The notes beneath the pieces were generated by a model. The model had not been told where the DNA came from. It saw only the letters and a list, made by a program, of their open reading frames with translations, and did no database searches. Shown piece after piece: positions 6,337 to 12,702 of a stretch of 12,702 nucleotides of DNA. Location of the stretch: the NCBI GenBank assembly GCA_964400875.1, contig CAYNWK010000126.1, forward strand, positions 1 to 12,702, read 5' to 3'. How positions within the stretch are numbered: the first letter of the stretch is position 1; the number at the start of each line of letters is the position of its first letter. The position numbers were made by a program, and so were the translations under genes. This DNA is from CAYNWK01 sp964400875. GTDB taxonomy: Bacteria > Chloroflexota > Anaerolineae > Anaerolineales > UBA4823.

Positions 6337-7044
6337 TTAATTTGTTGCTAGCCTCTCTCTCATCGATGCGGACTGCTGCCTCTTCTCGGGTATGCCTTTG
6401 ACCAAAATCCAGACCCCGATGACCAACTCAAAGGGAAAGTAAGGCAGGGCCACGAGTTCCGGAACTTGAAAGTCGAATATGGCTAACACTGTTGCGATCA
6501 GTAAAGGCAAAAGTGTGATTAAACCCCAGAGTGCCAGAGCTCGCGGAACAACGCCTGATTTGTAGAGCAGGTAATAGAAAAGAATCCCGCCAAGACCAAA
6601 GGCCAGCATGTGCAAGGTAAATCCGACAAAATCCATGGATTCAAGCGCCAGATTTCCCAAGGTCAGCAAATACTCGGCGCCTCCCCCGCTTGCATATTCC
6701 TGGCTGATGCCCAAAAGCGAGAAAGCCTCTGACCTGCTGGCAGCCAGCAGCGCCCCTTCCAGGATATAGAATCCCAGTCCGACCAGGGCAATTTTTTCGT
6801 TCTGTTTCCTCAGGGTCAGGTACAGAATAGCCCCTAAAAAGATGACGCCCAGGGCAGTGAGCGTGTCAACTAAAATGTTGGCTTTCATCAGAAAGGGATT
6901 ATCCGCGATCTTGAGCATGGTTGCACGGATATCCCCCGGTACAAGCCAGGCCGGCTGCATAAATAAGCCGCTGCTGACAGAGGTAATAAACTGTAGGAGA
7001 AAGGCAGCTCCTAAAATTCTCGAAGTTTGGTTATTTGTGTTCAT
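6337..7044 (-). CDS. DUF4386-like integral membrane protein
   Basis: This is a 235-residue protein with about six hydrophobic helices. Features typical of DUF4386 proteins are the opening RILGAAFLLQFITSVSSGL, a short loop with a helix ending in FLMKANILVDTLTALGV, the central FYILEGALLAASR, and the distal FTLHMLAFGLGGILFYYLLY followed by SGVVPRALALWGLI. The function of the family is unknown. The ATG at 7044 has AAAGGAG six to seven bases upstream. Length is normal for the family. It belongs to a run of small membrane-protein genes, all in the same direction, 143 bases after the 43-residue gene. Confidence 0.88.
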   Translation of the reverse strand: MNTNNQTSRILGAAFLLQFITSVSSGLFMQPAWLVPGDIRATMLKIADNPFLMKANILVDTLTALGVIFLGAILYLTLRKQNEKIALVGLGFYILEGALLAASRSEAFSLLGISQEYASGGGAEYLLTLGNLALESMDFVGFTLHMLAFGLGGILFYYLLYKSGVVPRALALWGLITLLPLLIATVLAIFDFQVPELVALPYFPFELVIGVWILVKGIPEKRQQSASMRERLATN

Positions 7045-7102
7045 GGTTCAGCTCCTTTTGCTTTTCACAAGATCTGTGAACGTAGGTTTTATCAAGCCGT
7101 GC

Positions 7103-7188
7103 CTCGCCTGGTCCGCTCCGGCGAGACCTTAACGGGCGTATCGCCAGAGACCTGTTTGTAGTTCGCCTGGGCAGCGAGCTGGCGATAC
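7103..7188. repeat. Two inverted repeats in the spacer before the DUF4386 gene
   Basis: CTCGCC (7103-7108) pairs with GGCGAG (7120-7125), and GTATCGCCAG (7138-7147) pairs with CTGGCGATAC (7179-7188) with a 31-base loop. Neither is followed by a T-run. The second touches the stop codon of the 43-residue gene. They may stabilise or process the mRNA, or be REP-like repeats. Confidence 0.45.
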
Positions 7189-7319
7189 TACTCTTGCTTA
7201 TCTCGGGCCTGGAGTGATATCCACCAGAGCACGCCAATACCGATGAAGAACACGCCTAAGCCGCCAAAGAAACCGAAAGAGCCGCCCCAAAACTGACCGA
7301 TTCCTACCAGGTTTTCCAT
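7188..7319 (-). CDS. Small membrane protein (43 aa), glycine/aromatic-rich
   Basis: A very short gene with a near-perfect ribosome binding site (GGAGG, five bases before ATG 7319). The product reads MENLVGIGQFWGGSFGFFGG, then a hydrophobic segment ending LWWIS and a charged tail (QARDKQE). It would form one transmembrane helix, about residues 17-36, with the charged end probably cytoplasmic. Its position between the serine hydrolase and the DUF4386 gene, same strand, supports a real gene. Such peptides can be subunits or modulators of larger membrane proteins; no function is claimed here. Confidence 0.7.
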   Translation of the reverse strand: MENLVGIGQFWGGSFGFFGGLGVFFIGIGVLWWISLQARDKQE

Positions 7320-7403
7320 GTCATCCTCCATTTTTTATAGTTTTTGAACGAAGCTATCGCCATCATGCAGGCTGGCCAGCCGGACCTAACACTGGCTTGG
7401 CCT

Positions 7404-8549
7404 TCACTCGCCCGGCAGCGAGGCGACGAAGTCAGCCACCAGGTTGAGATTCGCCTTTTCGATTCTCCACGGTTCGTCTCCATGTTTTAGGTGTAGCGGA
7501 TCGGCAAGGAGGACGATCATCATATCGAGGTCATCCAGCAATACGATTTGTTGACCGCCATGCCCCCAGGCCAGGTTGTAGCGGTAGTTCCCAGACCGGA
7601 TGGACCACCACTGGTAGCCATAGCCGTTGTCACCCCAGTTGCGGCCCACGCGTACCGTCCAGGTATTTTTCGAGTAAATTTGAAGTGAATCATGCACCCA
7701 CTCCGCCGGAACAACCTGTATTCCGTTGTATTTGCCATCGTTGAGGTACAGCAAGCCAAATTTCGCCAAATCCGTTGAGGAGAGGTGTATATCGGAATAG
7801 CCGAGGTAGTTGCCCTCCCAATCCACTTGCCAGAAAGCCGGTTCTATGCCAAGCGGGTCGAACAGGTGCTCCTGGGCAAAAGACTTGAGGTCTGTATTAC
7901 AGGCGCGGGCCACGATAATCCCTAAGAGGTGAGCCGTCAGGTTGCTGTATGCCGAGTCGCTTCCCGGATCGTAGGCTAAGGGCACATCGACCAGGTTGGA
8001 TGGTCGAAATCCGGTAAAGAGCAGATCGGTCCCTTCCGCCGTAGCTTCCTCCCAGGGATAACCTGCTCGCATCTGTAACATCTGTTGGATGGTGATCTGT
8101 TTCTTTCTGGGATCGGTGATGCGATCGGCTAGCTCCGGGAAGAATTCCATCATCTTTTGATCCAGGCTGGTCAAACAACCCTGTTCCAAAGCGATTCCCA
8201 CCAACGCCGAGTTGATGCTTTTGGTGACGGAATGGATATTTACTTGCAGATCGGGGGACCCGGTGTGGAAGTAATCTTCGGCGATCAAATATCCGTTCTT
8301 GAACACAAGCAAGCTGTAAATCGTCTCCAGCTTGGACGCGTTGTAGTACAACTCGACCACAAGGTCAGGATCCAGCCCCTGCTCGGCGGGCGTCGAGACC
8401 TTCCAGTCACCCCCGGACAAGGGTGTGTAGTCCACCGCTGCAAGATCCGCAATTGAAGGGCCGCAGCCAACCAGCATGGACAGGACCAGGATCGTGCTGA
8501 TGAATAAGAACCGTTTCCGTTTAGTCCTTTTTTTGTCCTGAGTGTGCAT
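7404..8549 (-). CDS. Lipoprotein serine hydrolase, beta-lactamase/penicillin-binding-protein fold
   Basis: A complete 381-residue protein. A basic N-terminus and hydrophobic stretch end in the lipobox MLVGC, with Cys29 the predicted lipidation site, so it is exported and anchored. All three active-site elements of the serine beta-lactamase-like (class C/PBP4*/esterase) superfamily are visible: SVTK at 107-110 with Ser107 as nucleophile, YSN at 201-203, and HGG at 330-332 in place of KTG. The HxG form is common in esterases and peptidases of this superfamily, so a true beta-lactamase role is not implied. The N-terminal 150 residues closely match the partial paralogue at 1-448. The ATG at 8549 has only a weak ribosome binding site, but it places a normal signal peptide. 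It lies 90 bases after the CPBP stop, in the acyltransferase-CPBP-hydrolase run. Confidence 0.93.
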   Translation of the reverse strand: MHTQDKKRTKRKRFLFISTILVLSMLVGCGPSIADLAAVDYTPLSGGDWKVSTPAEQGLDPDLVVELYYNASKLETIYSLLVFKNGYLIAEDYFHTGSPDLQVNIHSVTKSINSALVGIALEQGCLTSLDQKMMEFFPELADRITDPRKKQITIQQMLQMRAGYPWEEATAEGTDLLFTGFRPSNLVDVPLAYDPGSDSAYSNLTAHLLGIIVARACNTDLKSFAQEHLFDPLGIEPAFWQVDWEGNYLGYSDIHLSSTDLAKFGLLYLNDGKYNGIQVVPAEWVHDSLQIYSKNTWTVRVGRNWGDNGYGYQWWSIRSGNYRYNLAWGHGGQQIVLLDDLDMMIVLLADPLHLKHGDEPWRIEKANLNLVADFVASLPGE

Positions 8550-8639
8550 TTGCCTGGTTCCCGTTCTTTACGATAACCCTCGAAAATAAACTCCTGGATT
8601 CAACGCGGTCGTAATTGTTTGGCGGTATATTTCTAAGAT

Positions 8640-9458
8640 CTACATCGCCAATATGCTCATCAGGATGAAAACGCGCGCCAGTGCATTGGCAAAGATATGC
8701 AGGCTGATGCTCAAGCGGATATCTTTTTTCCACCAAACCACGTATCCCAGGCCTGCGCCCAGCAAAAACACCCCGACAAAGCCGAATAACTGCCAGACAT
8801 GATACAAGCCGAAGAAAAATGCGCCAATCAGCGGCGCCCAGGTTCCATACCGGGAAATTCGAGGCATCAGGTAGCCGCGGAAATAAAGTTCCTCCACCCA
8901 GGGCAGGATGATTCCCGTGATCAGCAAGTGCAGGGTGAAAACGAGGATCAGGGCGTTCTTGGCGTATCCCTCGTACAGCGTCGCATCGTCGAGGAAGTTC
9001 CAGCCTGGCGCCCAGGAGAAAGCGCGCTCTGCTATCAGGGTATCAATCGGCGTTGCCAACATAAGGAATAGGTACATGACAATAAAAGCGCCGACAAAAA
9101 CCCAAACGAAGGTCTTCCAGGACACCTTCTCACGGTACAACACGACCCCATTCAAATCGAAGCGTCCATTCAACTTCTTGCCTTCATTGAGCATCACCCC
9201 GACCATGAACGGAATGTCTATCAACAAGATTGCCATTAGAAAGGCCAACAAGGGCGGATAGCCGGTCGTATCGAGCAGCGGTTTGAAAACCAGCCAAGCG
9301 GCCATTACCAGTATCCCGGGAGCGATGTGCAGCAAGATTGATTTCCCCAATGCGTGCTGAGGATAGGTTTGCGTCGAAGCTAAGTCGTTCAAATTTTCCC
9401 CTATGGCAGTATCCATGGTTGATAAAATTTCAACCTCCGCGCTCAACTTTTTGTTCAT
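8640..9458 (-). CDS. CPBP-family intramembrane metalloprotease
   Basis: A 272-residue polytopic membrane protein. All three family motifs are intact: EELYFRGY at 189-196, FGLYH with His220, and HIFAN at 254-258 (HxxxN). This differs from the second CPBP protein at 4278-5138, which lacks the motif-2 histidine. A polar N-terminal tail of about 38 residues precedes the first helix. The family includes Rce1-like proteases, regulated-proteolysis site-2-type enzymes and bacteriocin-immunity (Abi) proteins; the substrate cannot be told from sequence. The ribosome binding site at ATG 9458 is weak; Met15 is an alternative start. It follows the acyltransferase by 66 bases that contain a strong hairpin. 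Confidence 0.93.
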   Translation of the reverse strand: MNKKLSAEVEILSTMDTAIGENLNDLASTQTYPQHALGKSILLHIAPGILVMAAWLVFKPLLDTTGYPPLLAFLMAILLIDIPFMVGVMLNEGKKLNGRFDLNGVVLYREKVSWKTFVWVFVGAFIVMYLFLMLATPIDTLIAERAFSWAPGWNFLDDATLYEGYAKNALILVFTLHLLITGIILPWVEELYFRGYLMPRISRYGTWAPLIGAFFFGLYHVWQLFGFVGVFLLGAGLGYVVWWKKDIRLSISLHIFANALARVFILMSILAM

Positions 9459-9474
9459 TGCATTTGCTCTTGTT

Positions 9475-9509
9475 CAGGACTGCCAGCCCTCCGAGGGCTG
9501 GCAGTCCTG
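9475..9509. repeat. Perfect 16-bp hairpin between acyltransferase and CPBP genes
   Basis: CAGGACTGCCAGCCCT (9475-9490), a three-base loop CCG, and AGGGCTGGCAGTCCTG (9494-9509) pair perfectly. No T-run follows on either strand, so it is a poor intrinsic terminator, but it could block 3'-exonuclease, adjust operon expression, or be a mobile REP-like unit. It ends close to the ATG at 9458. Confidence 0.8.
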
Positions 9510-9524
9510 CTGGATTTAAGCTTT

Positions 9525-10688
9525 CTATCCCACATCCACAGCCGGCGAGATGGATTCGCGGCGGCCGGATCTGAGGGTTTGAACCAGGAAGCGATAAACC
9601 GAGACGACTAGGTTGCTGCCCAAATAGGTTAAGAGGCTCAGCATTGGATATTTCACCAGCGCCGGCAAGCTCAGGTTCAACAGCAGCGTGCCGAAGACCC
9701 CGATGGCGATCACGTGGATGATGTAAACTGCGTAGGAATTCCGGTTGAGCTCGCTCCAGATTCTTCCGGCTTTATCGAAGTACCGCCAGAAACTTTCGAT
9801 CATCAGGTACACCAAACAGATCAGCGAAAAGTAAAAACTGAGCCAATAGATAAGCCTGTAGAGCGGTGATATCGAAAAACCCTCTGGGAAAAAGATGGGG
9901 TACACGCGTGCGCCGATGTGTACGGTGACCGGAATCCAGGCGATCGAACTTACGACGGTGTACAATGTTTTGCTGCGGGGTTTTTCCGCAAATGCATTCT
10001 GCCGGTAATACAGCGACCCTAACAAGAAGGTCATGAAGTACAGGAGCAGTCTCTCGTTTTCGAAATCGAGCAAGGGGGTTAGCGTCCAACTCCGAAAACC
10101 GAGAATTCCACCGATGCTGAAGCTGTAAATAAACCCAATGACAAACACACCCAGAACAGCGACCTTCGGCGAAATGTTCGGGATGCTGATATTCGCTTTA
10201 GCGAGCAGCAGATAGAGCATGTCGAAGGCGAACAGCACTGGCAGGAACCACAGCCAGTTCTGGCTGTTCGGGTTGGTGATGTGAAAGTAGGTGCTCCAGT
10301 GTTCTTGCGGCAGCCCTCGTGAGTATAGGAAGATCACCTTGTAGAGTGGGATCATGGTCAACACCGCGATCGCCCAGGGGATCATCAACCGCTTGAACTT
10401 CCCTTTGAGAAAATCCCACCCGGTCTTATTATCCAGGGACGGAGGGGTTAGGTAGCCTGAAACAAAGAACAAGGTCGGCATCATGAAAATGTCGAAGACG
10501 ATGCCCAGGATGCCAACCCAGGAAATGGTGGCGGGATCGTCCACGATCCAGAACCAGCCCCACAAGCCGGCGGCTTCGTACACGCCGCCAACATGATAGA
10601 GCACCACACAGAGGATGATGATGGTCCTGAGGTTATCCATCCAGCGAATCCGCTTTCTCCGCACTGGATTTTTCGCCTGGCTAGTCAT
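9525..10688 (-). CDS. Acyltransferase-3 family membrane protein
   Basis: A 387-residue protein with about ten hydrophobic segments. The N-terminal signature RIRWMDNLRTIIILCVVLYH (residues 13-32), with its conserved R/D-LR...H pattern and His32, is that of the acyltransferase_3 family, which transfers acyl groups to extracytoplasmic sugars, lipids or glucans (OpgC, OafA and relatives). The LFFVSGYLTPP segment and the NSYAVYIIHVIAIGV region near residues 333-347 fit the family. The modified molecule is unknown, though in this neighbourhood an envelope polymer is plausible. ATG 10688 has AAGGAGA seven bases upstream. Promoter element B lies about 45 bases before the start, so it leads a run of co-oriented genes. 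Confidence 0.92.
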   Translation of the reverse strand: MTSQAKNPVRRKRIRWMDNLRTIIILCVVLYHVGGVYEAAGLWGWFWIVDDPATISWVGILGIVFDIFMMPTLFFVSGYLTPPSLDNKTGWDFLKGKFKRLMIPWAIAVLTMIPLYKVIFLYSRGLPQEHWSTYFHITNPNSQNWLWFLPVLFAFDMLYLLLAKANISIPNISPKVAVLGVFVIGFIYSFSIGGILGFRSWTLTPLLDFENERLLLYFMTFLLGSLYYRQNAFAEKPRSKTLYTVVSSIAWIPVTVHIGARVYPIFFPEGFSISPLYRLIYWLSFYFSLICLVYLMIESFWRYFDKAGRIWSELNRNSYAVYIIHVIAIGVFGTLLLNLSLPALVKYPMLSLLTYLGSNLVVSVYRFLVQTLRSGRRESISPAVDVG

Positions 10689-10734
10689 GGTTCATTCTCC
10701 TTCTTGACTGATAACGATTTGGTGAAATCTCACA

Positions 10735-10774
10735 CATATAGGGTAGCAGCCAGGCGGTATTAGTGTCATACCCC
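10735..10774 (-). promoter_or_regulatory. Conserved promoter/operator element, copy B
   Basis: On the minus strand GGGGTATGACACTAATACC is followed by GCTACCCTATATG, at the same spacing as copy A. A TTTCACCAA motif lies just downstream in both A and B. Upstream, on the plus strand, GGTGTTAAT (10779-10787) and GGGGTTAAT (10790-10798) form direct repeats 11 bases apart, one helical turn. The second is also present at the same offset in copy A. This looks like an array of regulator sites. The acyltransferase ATG is about 45 bases beyond the predicted start. Confidence 0.65.
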
Positions 10775-10819
10775 GAAGGTGTTAATCGGGGGGTTAATTG
10801 CCAGCCTGGAATGGGGATC

Positions 10820-10851
10820 AAAAACGGGCCAGCAGATTGCGGCCCGTTTTT
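10820..10851. terminator. Bidirectional rho-independent terminator
   Basis: AAAAACGGGCC (10820-10830), a ten-base loop and GGCCCGTTTTT (10841-10851) form a perfect stem flanked by A and T runs. It lies about 20 bases past the stop of the split membrane-protein gene and separates that unit from promoter copy B. Its core is shared with the terminator at 864-891. Confidence 0.92.
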
Positions 10852-10872
10852 GTCTGGTTCCTTTTCACCATT

Positions 10873-11322
10873 TCATGGAAGCCTGAGAGGGAAACTTTCA
10901 TACTGCTCCGGGGTGAGCTGGAGGATGTTGTTGGTATACAGGTTAGCGGCGAGCCTTACCAGGATAATGACAGTAAAGACGATGAAGCCGGTGCTGTAAT
11001 CGATCATGGTGAAGAAAGGCAGCAAGAAAATCCAGAAGGCGGCATTATAAGCCGTCCTGATCAGGGCGAGTGGGTGAGTTGCTGCTTGTTTGAAGGCTGC
11101 GAGTTTAGTTGAGTTTTTCCGAAGCCAGGCGAACCGCATGGCTGTGTGGCCTTCGATTACCAGTCAATACAACACCCCGATAACCGCCAGCCCTATCATC
11201 CCACCTCTTCCCAACCAAGCAGAACTGGAGAATGCGAAGAGGATATAAATCAGCGCGGGAAGTCCCAGCCCCACGGTAAGCAAGTTATTCCAGCGAACGG
11301 TTAAGAATTCTTTCTTGTTCAT
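10873..11322 (-). pseudogene. Small membrane protein gene interrupted by an in-frame TGA (52 + 96 codons)
   Basis: The reading frame from ATG 11322 (MNKKEFLTVRWNNLLTVGLG...) has a GAGG ribosome binding site and overlaps the end of the upstream gene by 38 bases. It stops at a TGA (11166-11164) after VIGVLY. The same frame then continues without break as LVIEGHTAMRFAWLRKN and onwards to a stop at 10873, including an internal Met at 11139. Together they read as one 148-residue membrane protein with three or four hydrophobic segments and a conserved-looking tail (LYTNNILQLTPEQYE). The simplest reading is a TGG(Trp) to TGA mutation, or a sequencing error, at codon 53 (VLY-W-LVIEGH). Alternatives are two separate short genes or UGA recoding. 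The family is not recognised by name; similar small proteins follow DUF6326-like genes as I recall. Confidence 0.7.
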
Positions 11323-11713
11323 AAAGCGCCTCATTTCGGGTTGTCACAGCCATCCACTTCCAGGCATACCAGACGGTCAATACATTAAACAAGAGTCCCA
11401 CAACGATCAAAAATTGATCATAAGCGGAAGGATAGGTGGGTAATCCAATGAGGTTGAATACAAAGAAGAACAGGGCGACGACGATGTTCGCCCAGCGATT
11501 CACATTGTATTTCAGCGTAAGCGACAGGAATACCATCACAGGCGGAATCACCATGATGACTGCCATTCCAAAATACAGTCCCTGGCCTATTTGCATGCCT
11601 CCGATTTCCCCCGCTTGAAAGTCGCCGCTGAAGATGCGCAGCACGTCCCCTAAAAGATACGTTAGCATGAGAGCTACCCATAATGCCGATAGCTTGATGC
11701 GTACAGCCTCCAT
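11285..11713 (-). CDS. DUF6326-like integral membrane protein
   Basis: A 142-residue protein with four predicted membrane helices: about 8-28, 45-66, 78-98 and 101-118. The head KLSALWVALMLTYLLGDVLR and the third helix beginning after RWANIVV are what I associate with DUF6326; the assignment is from memory. The ATG at 11713 is preferred to the GTG at 11716, because the ribosome binding site AAGGAG is then seven bases away. That site lies inside the upstream reductase gene, whose TAG stop is at 11718-11716, so the pair is almost certainly translationally coupled. Confidence 0.82.
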   Translation of the reverse strand: MEAVRIKLSALWVALMLTYLLGDVLRIFSGDFQAGEIGGMQIGQGLYFGMAVIMVIPPVMVFLSLTLKYNVNRWANIVVALFFFVFNLIGLPTYPSAYDQFLIVVGLLFNVLTVWYAWKWMAVTTRNEALYEQERILNRSLE

Positions 11714-11715
11714 CA

Positions 11716-12696
11716 CTAATCTCCTTTTTGCCTCACAGTGATAACCACTTTTCCTCGGGAATGTCCCTCTCCATAATACAGGAGTGCTTCGGGAAGCTCA
11801 CTCAGTAAGAAACATTTATCAATAACAGGGACGACTTTCCCTGCTTCGATAAGCTCTCTTATAAAAGCCAAATCTTCCTTGGCCGGTTTCATAGCCAGGC
11901 TGCTCATTTTCCTGCCCCTGGTAGAAAGCATTGGCCCCAGGAGCATGGGCTGGAAAATCTGAGCCATGGAACCACCGGTCGCGACGTAATATCCCCCTGG
12001 ACGTAAAGCACGCTGGTAGTCGAAGATCGAGCGATATCCGGCCGTGGCAAGGATCAGGTCGTACTGCTGCCCATTTTGGGCGAAATCTTCTTTGGTGTAA
12101 TCTATGACATGGTCTGCACCGATCGAGCGCGCCAAGTCCAAATTCTTCGTGCTGCATACACCGGTGACTTCGGCGCCAAACGATTTAGCAATCTGCACGG
12201 CAAACGTACCAATCCCTCCCGAAGCGCCATAGATCAGTACCTTTTGCCCGGATTTTATATGTCCAGAATCCTGCAGACCTTGCAGTGCAACAACCGCTGA
12301 TTCAGGTACAGCCGCGGCCTGCTCGAAGGTTATGTTGGCTGGTTTCAGTACGATTGCATCTTCTGGAACAGCAACATATTCGGCATACGCGCCCCAACCA
12401 CTCTCGGAAATGTCTCCGAAAACCTCATCGCCAGGCTTGAAATGTTTTACGTTTGCACCAACCGCCTCCACCTGCCCCGCTACATCTTTCCCGAGTATCT
12501 TGTATTTTGGTTCTCGAAGCCCGAGCGATAAGCGGACCATGAATGGCTCGCCTTTCACGGCAGCCAGATCGCCATAAGTTACCGAGGCTGCATGAACTTT
12601 TATCAGCACTTCGTCATCCCCGGGAATGGGTTTTTCTACTTCCTCGAGTTGAAGAATTTCCGGTGGTCCGTATTTTGTATATACCATCGCTTTCAT
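11716..12696 (-). CDS. NAD(P)-dependent alcohol dehydrogenase/quinone oxidoreductase (MDR family)
   Basis: A complete 326-residue medium-chain reductase. The GroES-like N-terminal half starts MKAMVYTKYGPPEILQLEEV and contains the family motif ILGKDVAGQVEAVG near residues 67-80. A Rossmann nucleotide-binding motif IYGASGGIGTFAVQIAKSFG is at 155-174, followed by the CSTKN...GADHVIDY stretch that usually sets NADPH preference. The structural-zinc cysteines of true alcohol dehydrogenases are absent, so a zinc-free NADPH quinone or enoyl reductase is most likely. The C-terminus aligns with the gapped paralogue at 5589-6047. The ATG is six bases from the window edge, so its ribosome binding site and promoter cannot be seen. 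It is the first visible gene of a three-gene unit. Confidence 0.92.
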   Translation of the reverse strand: MKAMVYTKYGPPEILQLEEVEKPIPGDDEVLIKVHAASVTYGDLAAVKGEPFMVRLSLGLREPKYKILGKDVAGQVEAVGANVKHFKPGDEVFGDISESGWGAYAEYVAVPEDAIVLKPANITFEQAAAVPESAVVALQGLQDSGHIKSGQKVLIYGASGGIGTFAVQIAKSFGAEVTGVCSTKNLDLARSIGADHVIDYTKEDFAQNGQQYDLILATAGYRSIFDYQRALRPGGYYVATGGSMAQIFQPMLLGPMLSTRGRKMSSLAMKPAKEDLAFIRELIEAGKVVPVIDKCFLLSELPEALLYYGEGHSRGKVVITVRQKGD

Positions 12697-12702
12697 TTGG
12701 GT

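Noticed and set aside
7370..7381. GGCTGGCCAGCC palindrome after the serine hydrolase as a terminator
   Set aside because: It is short and has no T-run on the minus strand; transcription probably continues into the 43-residue gene.
11140..11166. Selenocysteine insertion at the TGA of the split gene
   Set aside because: The downstream stem is weak, the context suggests Trp, and no selenium-related gene is in the window; kept only as an alternative to test.
1..12702. CRISPR array, tRNA, rRNA or phage-defence cassette
   Set aside because: No regularly spaced repeats, no tRNA or rRNA-like stretch, and no recognisable defence effector were seen on either strand; CPBP (Abi) proteins alone do not justify a defence call.

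Overview
The window looks like bacterial chromosome from an environmental genome assembly, most probably a member of the Chloroflexota (Anaerolineae-like). This rests on recognising the gene repertoire by eye: a long MalT/LAL-type LuxR regulator starting with the TTKLFIPP motif, CPBP proteases, DUF4386 and DUF6326-like membrane proteins and an IS1-type transposase remnant. It was not searched against a database. A block of exactly 100 Ns (5769-5868) marks a scaffold join. UGA is used as an ordinary stop by several genes, so the standard bacterial code applies.

Every supported gene lies on the minus strand, so transcription runs from right to left. From the right: a medium-chain reductase (12696-11716) is followed, almost without spacing, by a DUF6326-like membrane protein and a small membrane-protein gene split by an in-frame TGA. 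A terminator (10820-10851) closes this unit. A new promoter (10735-10774) then starts a long co-oriented run: acyltransferase-3 membrane protein, CPBP protease, lipoprotein serine hydrolase, a 43-residue membrane peptide, DUF4386 protein, a 60-residue membrane protein, a second reductase (broken by the assembly gap) and an 81-residue conserved small protein. Another promoter (5187-5224) precedes a second CPBP protein, whose 3' end runs into a decayed IS1-type transposase. Next comes the 914-residue regulator, with a hairpin and T-run in its leader. A terminator (864-891), another promoter-like element (760-799) and a second copy of the serine hydrolase, cut by the window edge, finish the window.

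The content is strikingly paired: two reductases, two CPBP proteins and two lipoprotein serine hydrolases, together with many small membrane proteins. The most interesting signal is non-coding. Three intergenic regions carry the same promoter-like element: a GGG-rich ATGA core, in one copy a good match to a MalT box, placed where a -35 would be, followed at nearly fixed spacing by a conserved -10 region. They lie upstream of the acyltransferase, one CPBP gene and the partial serine hydrolase. I infer a local regulon, with the resident MalT-like regulator as the obvious candidate activator. The window suggests an envelope-directed regulon (membrane proteins, lipoproteins, membrane proteases, an acyltransferase and reductases) rather than a defence system or metabolic pathway; no CRISPR array, tRNA or rRNA was seen.
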